64,000 nt of DNA from the NCBI GenBank assembly GCA_001414345.1, contig LLCB01000146.1, forward strand, positions 62,001-126,000. The letters are read 5' to 3'. The notes beneath the pieces were generated by a model that ran no database searches, was not told the origin of the DNA, and worked only from the letters and a program-made list of their open reading frames with translations. A program made the translations under genes and the position numbers. Positions 45,134-56,916 of the stretch are shown here, in pieces. The DNA comes from Hymenoscyphus infarciens (Eukaryota > Ascomycota > Leotiomycetes > Helotiales > Helotiaceae). Positions within the stretch are counted from its first letter, which is position 1. Every line of letters starts with the position of its first letter.

Positions 45134-47047
45134 CGATTGAGAGTAGTTTTCGGGGTTGGGTTGGACTGGGTTGATGGATGGGATAAAGGGATGGGATGGC
45201 ATTTGTTGAACTTGAAACTTAACTTGGAGTTTTGGGCGTTTCGTGGCATATTGATGCATGCATACACTACTCGTTGGGCTTTTGAGTTAGATGAATAAAA
45301 CTTGTTCTTCAAATGCCGCTTTGGGGTTGTCGGTAGTTTGAAGTTGTTCCCGTTGAAGTTCTCTCCACATTTCCGAGAAAAAATCAGCATACTGCTGGAA
45401 GAGGGGTCACGTGTCGAGAGTGTTGTAGATGATACCTAGCTGGAGGGAATTAAAAATCAAGGGTGGAGTGGTTGAGAATCTGGCTCTAGGTAGGTAGGTA
45501 CAGCCTGTAGTATGGATTAAGACGCACCTACCCCAATAGCGAGCGAGATGAGTTGCATTATACTAGGTAGGTAGGTTATACAAGTATTCTCACACCGGAC
45601 TAGCTCCCCGAAATATATATATACTTCCTTCTCCTTGTTTGTAGTAGACTTCAAAGTAAATTTAAGTAGCAACCTATATCTTCTGGTTCCAAGTTCTTAC
45701 GGAGCATGTTGATGTTTTCAATTGTTTTAAGAGGTGGGTCAGCGAAAGCTGGCACTGCCGCTTGTATTATCTAGGTAGGTAGCGCGCGACTGGCTCGACT
45801 AGGTAGCTCCTTCCTCGCTTTTATAGGTTGAGACGAGTTATATGATTTAGTACTTTCTTAGGAAACCTGGAAACTAGCCTTCTTCTTCTCTAACATCGTT
45901 CAATTCATTTTAAACAACTGCTATAACATACTATAAGCTTCTAACCTCCTCGTGTCTATTCAAATAATAAAGGTCGTCTGCTTCTTATACCGCTTTATTA
46001 CTCCGACTAGGCTCTCCCGACTAGGCCCTATATCTAATAGTTATAACTATGTTATATTAGTAGTAGTAGTAGTAGTAGCTTAATTAGATCTACGTAATAA
46101 ATAAAAGAAAAGAAGAATAATTAAATTTTATAAAATTTAAATAAATATATCTTTATACTATAGAGTCTTATATAAATATATTTTCTATTTATTAGACTTA
46201 ATATCTACTCTCGAGACTTAGTATATAAATATTAAAATTTACCTCTATTTTATATATACTTTCTAATATATATATACTAGTAGTTAGCTTTAAGATTTAT
46301 ATATTTAGGATTTATTAAGTAAAGTAAGTAAAGAGTGTAATTAATTAAGCAATTCTTATATATATAAATAGTATGATATTATCTTAATAAAAGTCTTTAT
46401 AATATCTAAATTATCAAAGAAGAAGCTATATATAGCTATCTTTTAAAATTTATTACTTCTTAACACACGCTTTAAATACTTATTCCATCGTGAATATAGC
46501 TCTTTACTAGTAGATCTTTAATTGTATCTAAGAATTACTATTTTCCGACTGTTGATTGTTAATTAATTAATTATTATCTTTAGAGTTGCTGCGTTTCGGG
46601 GTCGCTGCGACCAACGCGTATAGCGAGTTAGCTTGAAAATCAACCTAGATAGGTTGCTATTGTTATCGATCGCGCGGGAAAGTTATAGAGAGACGGTGTC
46701 GTGGTGTCTTTGCAAGCTGGAAGGCGACTTCTAGGTAGGGAAGGTGGGGGGAGGGGTAAAAAAATTACAACCCCTCAAATCGCCCTACGAGATTTCGCAT
46801 ACAAGAAATATCATACCACACTGTCCCAGGAGAGAACCCAGGAGAAAATAATATTGCTGTTAAAAACAAACAAAACCTCGTGCAAATGTGGGGTATATTA
46901 AATTAGATGGAGTCTACCTAGCTAAAGAGCAGATCCATAAGAAACAAGCTATATGCTGTATGCCGAATGATGTATGGTGTATGCCGAGCAAGCTTAAACT
47001 CCTCCAATGCTTCAATATAACCATCAAAAAAGAATTATTCGAGCTTT
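45134..47047. other. Intergenic, 1.9 kb, with an AT-rich core; no gene recognised
   Basis: The core at about 45.85-46.55 kb is A/T- and TA-rich like the other RIP-like blocks. CTAGGTAGGTAGGTA motifs occur near 45485 and 45565, and a short TAG run near 46060-46078. GGTCGCTGCGACC near 46600 is a 13-bp palindrome. The convergent ends of FGAM synthase and farnesyl diphosphate synthase flank it. Confidence 0.6.
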
Positions 47048-48144
47048 CTACTTGCTTCGCTGGTAGATCTTGGCTAAGAATCCCTCGAAGACTGTCTTCT
47101 TCAACCCCTCGGATTCATCGATATTCTCGATCAATTTTCTGATTTCGCCAACACGCCTCTCCTCGTAGTCCTTGTAGATTTGCTCTAATTTGAGCTCCTC
47201 GTATAACTTCTTTATGACTGCCTCGTTGGCTTTGTCTTTGCGTCCGTAGTTCTCGTCGAGGACCTTTCGTTGCTCGGGGGTGGCGATGGCTAGGGCTTGG
47301 TTGACTAACCATGAGCACTTGTTGTCGAGAATATCCGTGCCAATCTTTCCAATGTGCTCAGGTAAACCAAAGTTGTCAAGGTAATCGTCCTGGATCTGGA
47401 AATACTCGCCGAGGGGAATGAGAATGTCCTCAGCCTGCTTGAGGTTCTTTGGGGTAGCAATATTTTGGTGGTAGAGCGCCAGGGCGACTGGGAGGTAGAA
47501 AGAATAGTATGCGGTCTTGTAGATGACAATGAATTGGTATTTGGTCATTGAGAAGTTGTCCAAGTCAACCTTTTCCTCTGGAGCGGTGAGAAGGTCGCAT
47601 AATTGGCCGATCTCGGTTTGGAAGGTGGTCTCGTGGAACAACTCAACGAGCTCGATGTATGCAGGGTGTGTACGGAAGTATTTCTTTAGGAGGGTGTAGA
47701 TGGCGGCTTCGAGCATGAATGCATCATTGATTGCAATCATTCCTATTTCAGGTTGTCTGTACCAGCAAGGTGCTCCACGACGAGTGATGCTGCTGTCCAT
47801 AATATCATCGGAAACGAGGAAAAATGCTTGCAAAAGCTCGGTCATCCATCCCAAGGTAGCGGCCTGGAAATATTGTTCTTCGGTAAGAGGTTTTTCGAGG
47901 AGGAGGGAAACCGAATCGGGTACTGACATGCCTCGATTGCACTTTCCGCCGATGGTGTTTGCATAGAGGGACTAGGTCATTTTTGTTAGTATTTTCACCT
48001 TCGGCCAAACAGTGTTACACTTACTGCTTTGTACCAGGTAACAAATTGCTCAGGTAGTTTGTACTGCTTGGCATGATCCAGGAGATCTTCTACCAGTTTT
48101 GGGAAAACAGCTTCAAACTCCTGGAGAGTGGTTTTTTGGGCCAT
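47048..48144 (-). CDS. erg20: Farnesyl diphosphate synthase
   Basis: Condenses isopentenyl diphosphate with dimethylallyl and then geranyl diphosphate to farnesyl diphosphate, feeding sterols, prenylation, dolichol and ubiquinone. Exons 48144-48025 and 47971-47048 total 348 codons (347 aa), the usual fungal length. The junction reads [23 protein letters not shown], the conserved N-terminal block. The first aspartate-rich motif is DDIMD at residues 95-99, followed by RRGAPCWYR. The second is DDYLD at 235-239 in [29 protein letters not shown] and the basic C-terminal IYQRSK match the family. The large aromatic residues before the first motif (AFFLVSDD) are those that limit chain length to C15. 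The start shares a 578-bp promoter with cdc23. Confidence 0.97.
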
Positions 48145-48722
48145 CTTGACCGATTTGAGATGTTCGAAGAGGTGATGGAGTAGTTGGGGTAGAGTCGGGG
48201 GGAGGAAGTCGGTTTGGGGGGGATCGATGAAGGGCAGGTGGAGATGAGTGTTGGGGGGGGTTTTGATTGTTTTGGGAAACAAACGGGAATTGAGTTGATT
48301 GGGGGGGCGGTGAGTTCGCGGGGTGGCAGAATTTATAATTCAAGGGGTCGCTTTCGCTTTTCGTCCAAGGGGAAGGATCTCCCGGTCGCAATGTTGATGT
48401 TGGTGTTGGGAGCCTTCCTTTCCACGTCAGAACAGCTCGCAGATTCCTTGTAATCGAATTCTGGAGCCTTTTTTACACGGCCCTACATATCTCGAATGTT
48501 CAAGTACCTTGACCTTCCAAATACCCGAAAAAACGCGCCCTAACACGCCTTCTTTCTAGTGAAAATACCCGGACGACAGCAGCGAGGTGCCTGGAAGCCA
48601 GCCACTGAAGGAACGGGCCGTGACACAAGACCACAACAACACCAAGAACGAGGGTGAAGAACCGCATGGTTGAATACAAAACAAATTGTGTGTACCTCGA
48701 AAATTATAATTTGGGCTTCACC

Positions 48723-50840
48723 ATGGTATTCAGTGAGCGGGAGACGGCTCAATTGAGAGCAGCCTTGCAAGAGGCAGTCGTCAAATGCTCGGAAAGATGT
48801 CTCTATCAGTCTGCGAAATGGTGCGCCGCATATACACCATCTGCCAGATATATACTAATATGCGCAAAGGGCCGCAGAACTCCTCACATCGATACCTGCC
48901 TCGGAGGAATCAGACGAACCCGAAGATTCGCAGATGACCGAAGTCCCAAATGAAGGCGTGCCTCCCATTGTCGTGAGCGGAAACTCCGATCCAGACGAAG
49001 CCCTGTTGGAAGCAAAGGAGATAAATCAGTACCTGCTGGCAAAGTCCTTTTTCGATTGTCGGGAGTACGATCGATGCGCGGCTGTCTTTCTACCAGATAC
49101 AGTTCTGTCTGGCATATTATCAACAAACTCAACACCAGCGCCGAAAACAACAAATAATAAAGGGAAGGGCAAGGCGCCGCTGTCCGGTCGAAAGAGCAGT
49201 ACGGGGGCCGTATCTATGCCACGATTGAGTCAGAAGAGTCTGTTTTTGACTTTGTATGCCAAATTCATGTCGGGAGAAAAGAAAAAGGACGAGGATAGTG
49301 AAATGGTTATGGGCCCTCACGATGGTGGAACTGCGATAAACAAGCAACTGGTCACAATCACCCGATTTCTATCAAATTGGTTTGAGGAAAGGACAAACGA
49401 AGCTGGCGAGGTAGTAGGAAGTCAGGGTTGGCTAGAATACCTGTATGGCATGGTCTTATCAAAAGACAAGAGCGAGGAAGAAGCTATGCGCTGGTTGATG
49501 AGAAGTGTTCATCTATATCCCATGAATTGGGGGTGTTGGCTGGAGATGACATCCTTGATTGGACGAGTGGAAGACGTTCGTAACCTTTCTCATGCCAGTA
49601 AACCTTGCTAACAACATCATAGCTCAACCGAATCTCACAACACCTACCACAAAATATCGTCTCTTTTATATTCCACCTCCATACCTCCCTCGAGCTGTAC
49701 CAATCAACACCGACACTCTCAAACTCACTAGACCAGCTCCTCTCAATATTCCCCACGAGTCCTTTCCTGTTGACTTGTTTAGCACTCCTTGCTTATCACA
49801 CGAAAGATTTCGTAGCCGCCGATTCTCATTTCAGTAACCTACTTGCCCTCCATCCTCACCGACTCGATTCCCTAGACCACTATTCCAACATTCTTTACGT
49901 CATGAATTTACGACCAAAACTCTCTTTCCTAGCCCATCTCTGCACCACCATCGATAAATTCCGTCCCGAATCCTGTGTCGTAGTCGGGAATTACTATTCC
50001 CTACTCTCTTCCCACGAAAAAGCAGTGCAATATTTCCGGCGTGCCTTGACGCTTGACCGTTCATGTTTAAGTGCATGGACGCTCATGGGCCACGAGTACG
50101 TCGAATTGAAAAACACACACGCGGCCATTGAATCTTACAGGAGAGCAGTCGATGTAAATCGACGGGATTACAGAGCTTGGTATGGATTGGGACAGACTTA
50201 TGAAGTGCTGGAAATGCACGCTTATGCTTTATGGTATTATAAACGCGCTGCTGGGTTACGACCGTGGGATGGGAAGATGTGGATGGCGGTGGGATCATGT
50301 TTGCAAAAAATGGGACGGAATTTGGAAGGTATCAAAGCTCTTAAGAGAGCTCTACTTGCGGACAGCTATTATGATGCGGGAGTTGGAAGCTCTTTTGGAA
50401 GTGGAGGACGCGATCGTGGCGGAACGATGGATCCCGAGATCCTCCTCCAAATCGCGGGAATGTACGAGGGACTCGAGGATGAAGCGGAAGCTAGGGCATA
50501 TATGGAGATGTGTGTTGCTCAAGAGGAGGGATCCGCTGAGGATTTGGGCTCTTCGGTTATCAATATTCACGCGGACTCGCAGTCTTCGGATGATGAGTCG
50601 AGACCTGGTCCTCTCCAGCCTAGCAATGGAGGCGAAGGGGGGAATAATGGGACGGGCGTTACGGCTGCGACTAGTAAGGCAAGGATGTGGCTTGCTAAGT
50701 ATGCGATGCGGAATGAGGATTATACTAGGGCTATGCAGTTGGCGACGGAGCTTTGTCAGGATGGGGTGGAGGTTGAGGAGGCTAAGGCGTTGGTTAGGGA
50801 GGTGAGGGTTAGGTTGGAGGTTGGGGGGCATGGTGGTTAG
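48723..50840 (+). CDS. cdc23: Anaphase-promoting complex subunit 8 / Cdc23 (TPR protein)
   Basis: TPR scaffold of the APC/C ubiquitin ligase that triggers anaphase and mitotic exit. Exons 48723-48820, 48870-49575 and 49623-50840 give 674 codons (673 aa). The N-terminal LRAALQEAVVKCSERCLYQS and SAKW|AAELL across intron 1 are the Cdc23 signature. The middle includes LAKSFFDCREYDRCA and the repeat-bearing HLYPMNWGCWLEM. The C-terminal TPR array has ESCVVVGNYYSLLSSHEKAV, LSAWTLMGHEYVELKNTHAA, YRAWYGLGQTYEVLEMHAYA and MWMAVGSCLQKMGRNLEGI. A low-complexity acidic/Gly insert (about residues 560-610) precedes the last helices. The start at 48723 was chosen over in-frame ATGs from 48654 because the Cdc23 homology begins there. 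The intron 2 donor is GTTCGT, which is weak but keeps frame. Confidence 0.93.
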
Positions 50841-53337
50841 CTATGTTTTATGCAGTTGAGGTTTTTGGAAGGAAGAAGAAGAATAAAAATGATACCCCCC
50901 CTTGTTTTGGTTGGGCTGTGCTAGCGCTGTCTCGAAAAGGCATGTCCTCGGTTCTGTAGCTTGAACTCTCAGCACCGCGTCCTAGTCGAATCCCCACTGC
51001 CTCCTCCTCACTCTCGGATAGCATCTAACCAAGTGTTGAATGGAGGGGGGGAAACTCGTCTTCTAATAAAAGTTATCGTCGCTTCTTAGTGTGAACGGAA
51101 GATTAGATATATTTTGAAACTTACTAACTGAAATACTGGCCTGGGGCGGATGCGATAGTAAGGGACACTGAAGTAGGAGTGTAGAAGTGAGAGGTTGTGG
51201 AGTTAGGTGACATGGTGAGAATGTGATCTAGTGAGAGTTAAAGTTGTGTAGAGTTGAGAGCTGGTGTATGTTTGATAAGAGTGGAGTTGGGACTTCAGGT
51301 TTCTATTTGCGCGTGTTCAGTGGTTTTTTCTTGGGGGGGGGGACAAGTGAGGAAGAAAGATGGCTGCGATTTGGGTGTTTTGTTTCTTTCCTAACTTTAG
51401 CGAAGTGAACGAGGTCCAGGTCGTCCCTTCCTTCAAAGGACGAGGTTTTACCTCAGGTTCCCTCTTACGCCTGAGACGAGTGACTCAACAGTGCTACGAG
51501 TACCACAACTTAAGCAGTGAAGGTACATAACTCCCCCTCACTGAGCACCTGTGCTCATGAGGGCCGGACAGCATATGTCTGAGGTTACTCCCAAGAGTTT
51601 CGGTCATCGTACTGCGTATACTTGCGTAAGGTGTTACGCGTGAAGTCCTTAAACAATTTAAGATTCCGAAGGGAAAACTTAAGCCGTTGGAAATTTGAAT
51701 CTGAAATGAGGGGATATTGTCAGGTCTAGGGTCTCGGTGCAATCGGTAGGTCACCAATTAATTTAATAGCCACATGACTTTTGTTGCTGTTGGTAGGCAA
51801 CCTACGAACAGCCGGAGTTCGAAAAAGATGTTGCGAAAGAATGTCGAGTAAGCGATAGGTGGTGGTTCATCGTGTAAGCCGCTGTTCGGATTTTATTTTC
51901 TGTTTGAAAGGGGGGGGGGTAATCTCGCTGCTTTGGGAAATAGTGTGATGGTTGTCTTGCCTTCAGGTCGCTCCATCCTTTCTTATCAGAACTCGTCAAC
52001 ATCCCCCCAGGTGGCCACCACAGAAGATGGGGCGCGAGGTCGCTCCTTCCATTGGTCTCGACCCATTCTCTTAGTACATCCTCTCGACACTCGCTCCTCG
52101 ATTCTTCCGAGTCGCGACCCGGGACTCAACTCACCTACCTACAAGAATTGATTGTGCTGAATTTTCTGGAAAATTATAAGGAACCTCGTCTCGGTTATTC
52201 TAGAAGGATATTGTTCTCTTTTGGTGCAAGCAGAACGGTGATCGGGTCTTGAAAATACTCACTCGGTAGAACCTTAAAAGTTTAATACACAGTTTGAGAG
52301 CAAGTGTCATAGTATATATTTTCTGGGAATTCTTGGTTCAATACTTTTCGAAGCGTTCCGAATTAAGATTCGTGGGGTTGTTGGCAAATACGGGAAGGAT
52401 GTCTTTTGCGGGGTCATGTTACTCTTTCATTATTTGCTTTAGTTCCTAGAAATCGTTTCAAGTGGCCCGATTGCTTGACGTGTCATCAGTTTACTTCACA
52501 GGATCATGACAGACATTCCACTCTGTGATCAGAGAAGACAGGTTCAACCATTGCTCTTCTGTACAAGAGTGTACGAAATAATACAACCGAAACAAAAGTG
52601 TTATTAGAGAAAGTTGAAAATAACCGAAAACTCGAATCCACCAAATATTTGATTATCCAAAGGAGTTTCGAGTGGATGAAGATTAATGACCAAAACGCAT
52701 ACATTGCCAAACTTAAGATTCCCGATATCAGCAACTTGGGATCATTGGAAGAAAGCTCTTTTGGTTTCGTCTTCTACTGGACTTGTTTTCTAGTTGGATA
52801 GTTCTCTTAATATAAGCAGCATTGCCTCATATCTTTCCTTCCTTCACAAATCGTGACATAAATCGTGAAATTAACCGAACGTGTAACAGCAAGGTCTACA
52901 AATAATCCCTTCTCAATTCAATAAGTAGAAACTGAAAATATGCATGAAGTATGAAGAGTAGTACAAAAAAATACAAGAAACTTTTACTAAGAAGATAAAT
53001 CATCTAGTTTTGTTGCGTCGACTCTCCTGCCGAGACGAACTTTCTTATTTTATTATTTTTAAGATGTTGAGGAACCATGGAAACAAACATGAAGAACAGG
53101 TAGTGCATCATGATGATATAATAGCTCTGATACGCGAACTGGAAAAAGTCGACGACACAGTTGAATAGTAAACACATCGCGGAGGAATTGACGCCCTCTC
53201 AAGTGCCTTAAATTTGGCACAAGATTTCTAGTGTGTTTGAAAAAGGTAAGAGAATAACTGAGACGAAGTCAAAGTACTATCGATTTAGCGATTTATCAAT
53301 TCCTGCCATTTCTGACGAGACCGGACCTTTTTTCCAC
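50841..53337. other. Intergenic, 2.5 kb; no gene recognised
   Basis: Frames are short. A G-run lies at about 51335-51345 and another at 51911-51920. The stretch 51420-51780 resembles retrotransposon-derived DNA: read on the minus strand, a purine tract (GAGGGGGAGTTA) is followed by TGTACC. Without a second copy this stays unproven. 52.3-53.3 kb is moderately AT-rich without a recognised feature. Confidence 0.5.
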
Positions 53338-54390
53338 TCAAACATACGCTGGCGAGCGATTCAGGTTTCGAAATCCAACAACACTGACCCTCAAATAATC
53401 AACATCTTCTTTTATACGCTTGGCCACCTCTCCACTGACAAGTTCTTCAACATCCCACGATGCCCACATAACGCGACCGTTCGCGAACTCAGCTTCATTT
53501 GAAGCAGCCCAAACCGCGAATGCACCAGGTAGGCTCACTATTAATCCCAGTGTCAACTTTCTATTGGAATCACACAAACGTTCGCTGACTTACCATCATC
53601 AAATGGAGCCATATCTTCAGTTATACCACCCGCTTCCCACCCAGCTCCAAATACTGTGCCAGGATGGAAACTTACGACTTGAAGCTCTTCAATGGGTGTT
53701 TGAATAGCAAGTAGTTGTACTAGTAACACGGAACTGGACTTGCTGAGAGCATACGATGCCCGAGGAATAACCATTGGGTGCGTTTGTCCATGTATGACAG
53801 CGCTGGTTACGTTGATGAGAAACTGTACCACGCGTGTTAGCTTCCTTTCTTGCTATAGCAGAATTTGTACCAACCTTCTTCTTTCCATTATTTTGCTTCA
53901 TGAAACGTTCCGTGAGTAGTAGTGGCCCATAAAAATTGGCTTCTATTTGCGACCAAACCTCTTCAGTGCCAAGTTCCAGTAATAATTTGGGTTCGGTAAA
54001 CTTGGCGGCATTGAGAACCAGAACGTCGACTACAAGACCATCATTTGCCAGATTATCCCACAAAGCTGCGATTTCCGTTTTGCTTGTTACATTGCATTGA
54101 CGAGCGATAACTTTGCCAGTGACTTTGGCAGATTGTGCCTTTTGCGTTAGCTCGGCGGCTGCCGCTTCTAGGACCTCAAGGCGACGTCCGATGATGATGA
54201 CTGTGGCGGCAGATGCTAGAAGGAAGTGCTCAGCAATGGACTTTCCGATGCCAGTTCCACCTCCTGTGATGAAAACTGTTTTTCCCGATTGACTTAGCTC
54301 GGGTCGTGTAGGTGATATGGCGAGATATTTTGTTCTGTGGACCGTGGGGGTGAAGTCGGTTTCGACAAGTTCTGCGAGAGGGTTCGACAT
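53338..54390 (-). CDS. Short-chain dehydrogenase/reductase (SDR)
   Basis: NAD(P)(H)-dependent oxidoreductase of unknown substrate. Exons 54390-53875, 53822-53594 and 53537-53338 total 945 nt (314 aa). The cofactor motif is TGGGTGIG at residues 42-49 in KTVFITGGGTGIGKSIAEHF. LVLNAAKF is the NNAG-like motif. The catalytic Tyr and Lys are Y196 and K200 in ASYALSKSS, preceded by INVTSAVIHG with the active-site Ser; the splice of intron 1 is fixed by this block. GRRLEV after strand 2 puts Arg next to the cofactor phosphate site, favouring NADP(H) (inference). The third exon gives LPGAFAVWAASNEAEFANGR, the usual SDR C-terminal segment. An in-frame upstream ATG at 54426 would add 12 residues. Divergent from the Zn2Cys6 regulator. 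Confidence 0.92.
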
Positions 54391-54629
54391 AATTTTCGGG
54401 GAGGTAATGAATGCTCTCGCTATCAAAATGTTCCGAAGAAGTTGATGGCGATGTGAGTTTGGAGATATTATTTTAGGATATCACGGGTGAAGGTAAGACT
54501 TTATACCGCTTCCATCTTTAAAGGCCATTGCCATATGAGTCTTTTACTTCTGCGGGCCTCTGCTTTACAAACTACATTCCGCAAGTCCGCCAGGTGACAA
54601 GTTTCACGCTCTCCTCAAATGCGAAAGGA

Positions 54630-54663
54630 GGTGGACGCTAAGCGAAACGGGTTAGCGTCCACC
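54630..54663. promoter_or_regulatory. 34-bp interrupted palindrome in the divergent SDR/regulator promoter
   Basis: GGTGGACGCTAA at 54630-54641 and TTAGCGTCCACC at 54652-54663 are exact 12-bp inverted arms around the 10-nt centre GCGAAACGGG. It lies 240 bp upstream of the SDR start and 262 bp upstream of the regulator start. Zn2Cys6 dimers often bind inverted or everted triplets, so a binding site for the neighbouring regulator is a reasonable inference. A short transposon remnant is the alternative. Confidence 0.6.
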
Positions 54664-54924
54664 AAGGGGGAAAGGGGGGTCACAAAAGGGGGCAAAAAAT
54701 GATATCATAAGGTACACATTCTCCAAACGAGGATACGAAAAACAAAAAAATAAACGCTTGTCGTATAGAAGGGGTAATGTCACGTGACACCATAGTCAAG
54801 GTTGTCCGCATTCTTGCGGGCTTACTGATCCACGCCATTACAACTTCTCCGCTATCAAACTTCCTTTCCCAACCCGCCAATACCGAAAATCCCGCTGTTG
54901 AATTTGTAGTATGCGGCATTTGCT

Positions 54925-56106
54925 ATGACTCCATCCGTTGCGATATCTCCAGGTTCAAGATCTTGCACAGCCTGCTCAAAAGCGAAGAGAAAATGTGACA
55001 AGAAGTCGCCGGAGTGTCGGCGCTGTAACATCAAGAAACAAAGTTGTATATATCCCCCGGAGAAAGCAACTTGCTTTGTGCGGCTGCAAACTCCAATAGA
55101 ATATCCGCAACAAGAACTTGAGCCTCAAATCCCGGCGGGACCGCCGTTGAACTTATCCGGGGTCCCAGAATTACAATGGGATGATCCATACGACGATGAA
55201 TTGGAAAATTTCCTCCTGCCTATCGAGGCTGATATGCAACTAAGCAATCTTACTGCTGAGCCCATCGTGCGCGGACATTGTGGAGCCTGGTTCTTGTCGC
55301 CGGAAACGTGGATAGTAGATCACACACGATTCCCCGTACCGGTGAATTTTGAGATGTCCGAGCTAAAAGATTTCCACCGACTAATCCAAGAATGGCTCAA
55401 AACTTGGGTTACTAAGGGTAGCAACGTCTTCATCCACTGCAAACTATATCGCGATAAATTCCCTTCGGTTGTTCAGGCAGCTTACACAACATTATCCTCA
55501 TACACGAACAGGATACCAGAAAATACTGATATGATCCTTCGTATCGTCAATGAACAAGGAAAAGAACTAGTGGCTACGATCAAGTCCGCACCCCAATATT
55601 CCCTGGATACATTTGAGCACCTCGCGAATGTACATGCTTTATTCGTATATCAAGTCATTGGTCTCCTTGACGGTGATATAACTTCTCGTCATCTTGCCGA
55701 GGGACGCTCACCTTTCTTCGTTCAATTTCTCACTCAAATGCTCGAGAACGCTAGCACAAATCTTGCGTCTTCTCTCATATTTGACCAGACCATACCCTCG
55801 CAAAGTATCTGGAGGACCTGGATCATTTCTGAAAGCGTACGTCGAACTTGGCTTGTCGGAATGTGTTTTAACGCAGCTTACGATGGTTTGAGACAAGGTT
55901 GGATACCGTGTGGTGGAGATATTCCATTTACGAGCTGTGAAGGACTTTGGGCTGCTCCTTCTTCTGATGTGTGGTCCAATATTTGTGCTGGAAAGGATGT
56001 GAGGTTTATACGGAGGTTCCATGTTGCGTGGGGTACTGATGTGGGGGAAGTGGACGTTTTTGGGATGACAATGTTGAAGATTACTTATGGGAAGGTGTGG
56101 ATCTGA
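54925..56106 (+). CDS. Zn2Cys6 fungal transcription factor
   Basis: Nuclear DNA-binding regulator, single exon, 393 aa. The binuclear zinc cluster is complete: C14-X2-C17-X6-C24-X6-C31-X2-C34-X6-C41, in SCTACSKAKRKCDKKSPECR and onward, with the basic KAKRK loop. The rest has no recognisable fungal_trans core by eye but looks helical (LKDFHRLIQEWLKTWVTKGS, LANVHALFVYQVIGLLDGDI, SESVRRTWLVGMCFNAAYDG), like regulators of small secondary-metabolite or catabolic clusters. It ends soon after GMTMLKITYGKVWI, without a long tail, and at 393 aa is shorter than most Zn2Cys6 activators. Its partner gene is the divergent SDR across 534 bp, so local control of that gene is plausible. No other pathway gene is adjacent. 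Confidence 0.9.
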   Translation: MTPSVAISPGSRSCTACSKAKRKCDKKSPECRRCNIKKQSCIYPPEKATCFVRLQTPIEYPQQELEPQIPAGPPLNLSGVPELQWDDPYDDELENFLLPIEADMQLSNLTAEPIVRGHCGAWFLSPETWIVDHTRFPVPVNFEMSELKDFHRLIQEWLKTWVTKGSNVFIHCKLYRDKFPSVVQAAYTTLSSYTNRIPENTDMILRIVNEQGKELVATIKSAPQYSLDTFEHLANVHALFVYQVIGLLDGDITSRHLAEGRSPFFVQFLTQMLENASTNLASSLIFDQTIPSQSIWRTWIISESVRRTWLVGMCFNAAYDGLRQGWIPCGGDIPFTSCEGLWAAPSSDVWSNICAGKDVRFIRRFHVAWGTDVGEVDVFGMTMLKITYGKVWI

Positions 56107-56279
56107 TTAGGTATTTCAAAGGCTCTCTAACTTGGGTGAGCTATTGTGCGGGAAAGTTACCTCGGAAAATTAACCAAAACTTGTAAAGTTCAAACTTGGC
56201 CGTGTGGTGGGCCTCACCAAACTTCATCAGACAGCTAAAGCCCGAACCCAAGAGTGCGTTATAATAATCACAAACCTTT

Positions 56280-56850
56280 TCCGACCTCTTTTACAGAATT
56301 CGCAGCTTGAATTACAGTATCTTAAGCCTTACTTACAAATCCAACAAGTATACCAGCTCTAAATCTATTATATACAGCGTTGCCAGTAGTATCTAGACTA
56401 CTATACTACTACGATTTATCGTTGAAAATAGAGTTTAATACTTACTAATTATACTATATATTCCTAATAATATTTAACTATATTACTCTTAATATTATTT
56501 GTATTTTAATTAAGATTATAATAATACTATAGTATTACTAAGTCTATTAAATTTAAGCTTTTTACTCTAGTTTTTAAATCTACTTATTTTTAACTTTATA
56601 TTTTAGAATTATATAATAGAATATAGACTTTAAAATATCTATAGTTAAATAGCTAGATTTATAGATCTAGTTAGATAGAGTACTTTGAAAAAAAGAATTA
56701 TAGTAATAGCTTCGAAATCTCTAATATAGCTTATAGTAATACAAGTAGCTTATAAAAGATAGGAAACTTTAATAATACTATGATTGAATCTAGTAATAAT
56801 AATATAAGTTTAATAGATATTATAATATAAACTAGTTTATTATGGCTTTT
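56280..56850. repeat. AT-rich, RIP-like stretch
   Basis: Almost pure A/T with frequent TA and stops in all frames, between the regulator gene and the SGNH hydrolase. No element ends were identified. Confidence 0.7.
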
Positions 56851-56916
56851 CTACGTGAGCTTGTCACGCCGCTTATTCTGCCGCCTATCAAGTCACTTCC
56901 CGCGTCATCTCAGCTC

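Noticed and set aside
51420..51780. Possible LTR boundary (purine tract followed by TGTACC on the minus strand)
   Set aside because: Only one end is visible, with no duplicate, primer-binding site or coding remnant; left as a remark in the intergenic entry.
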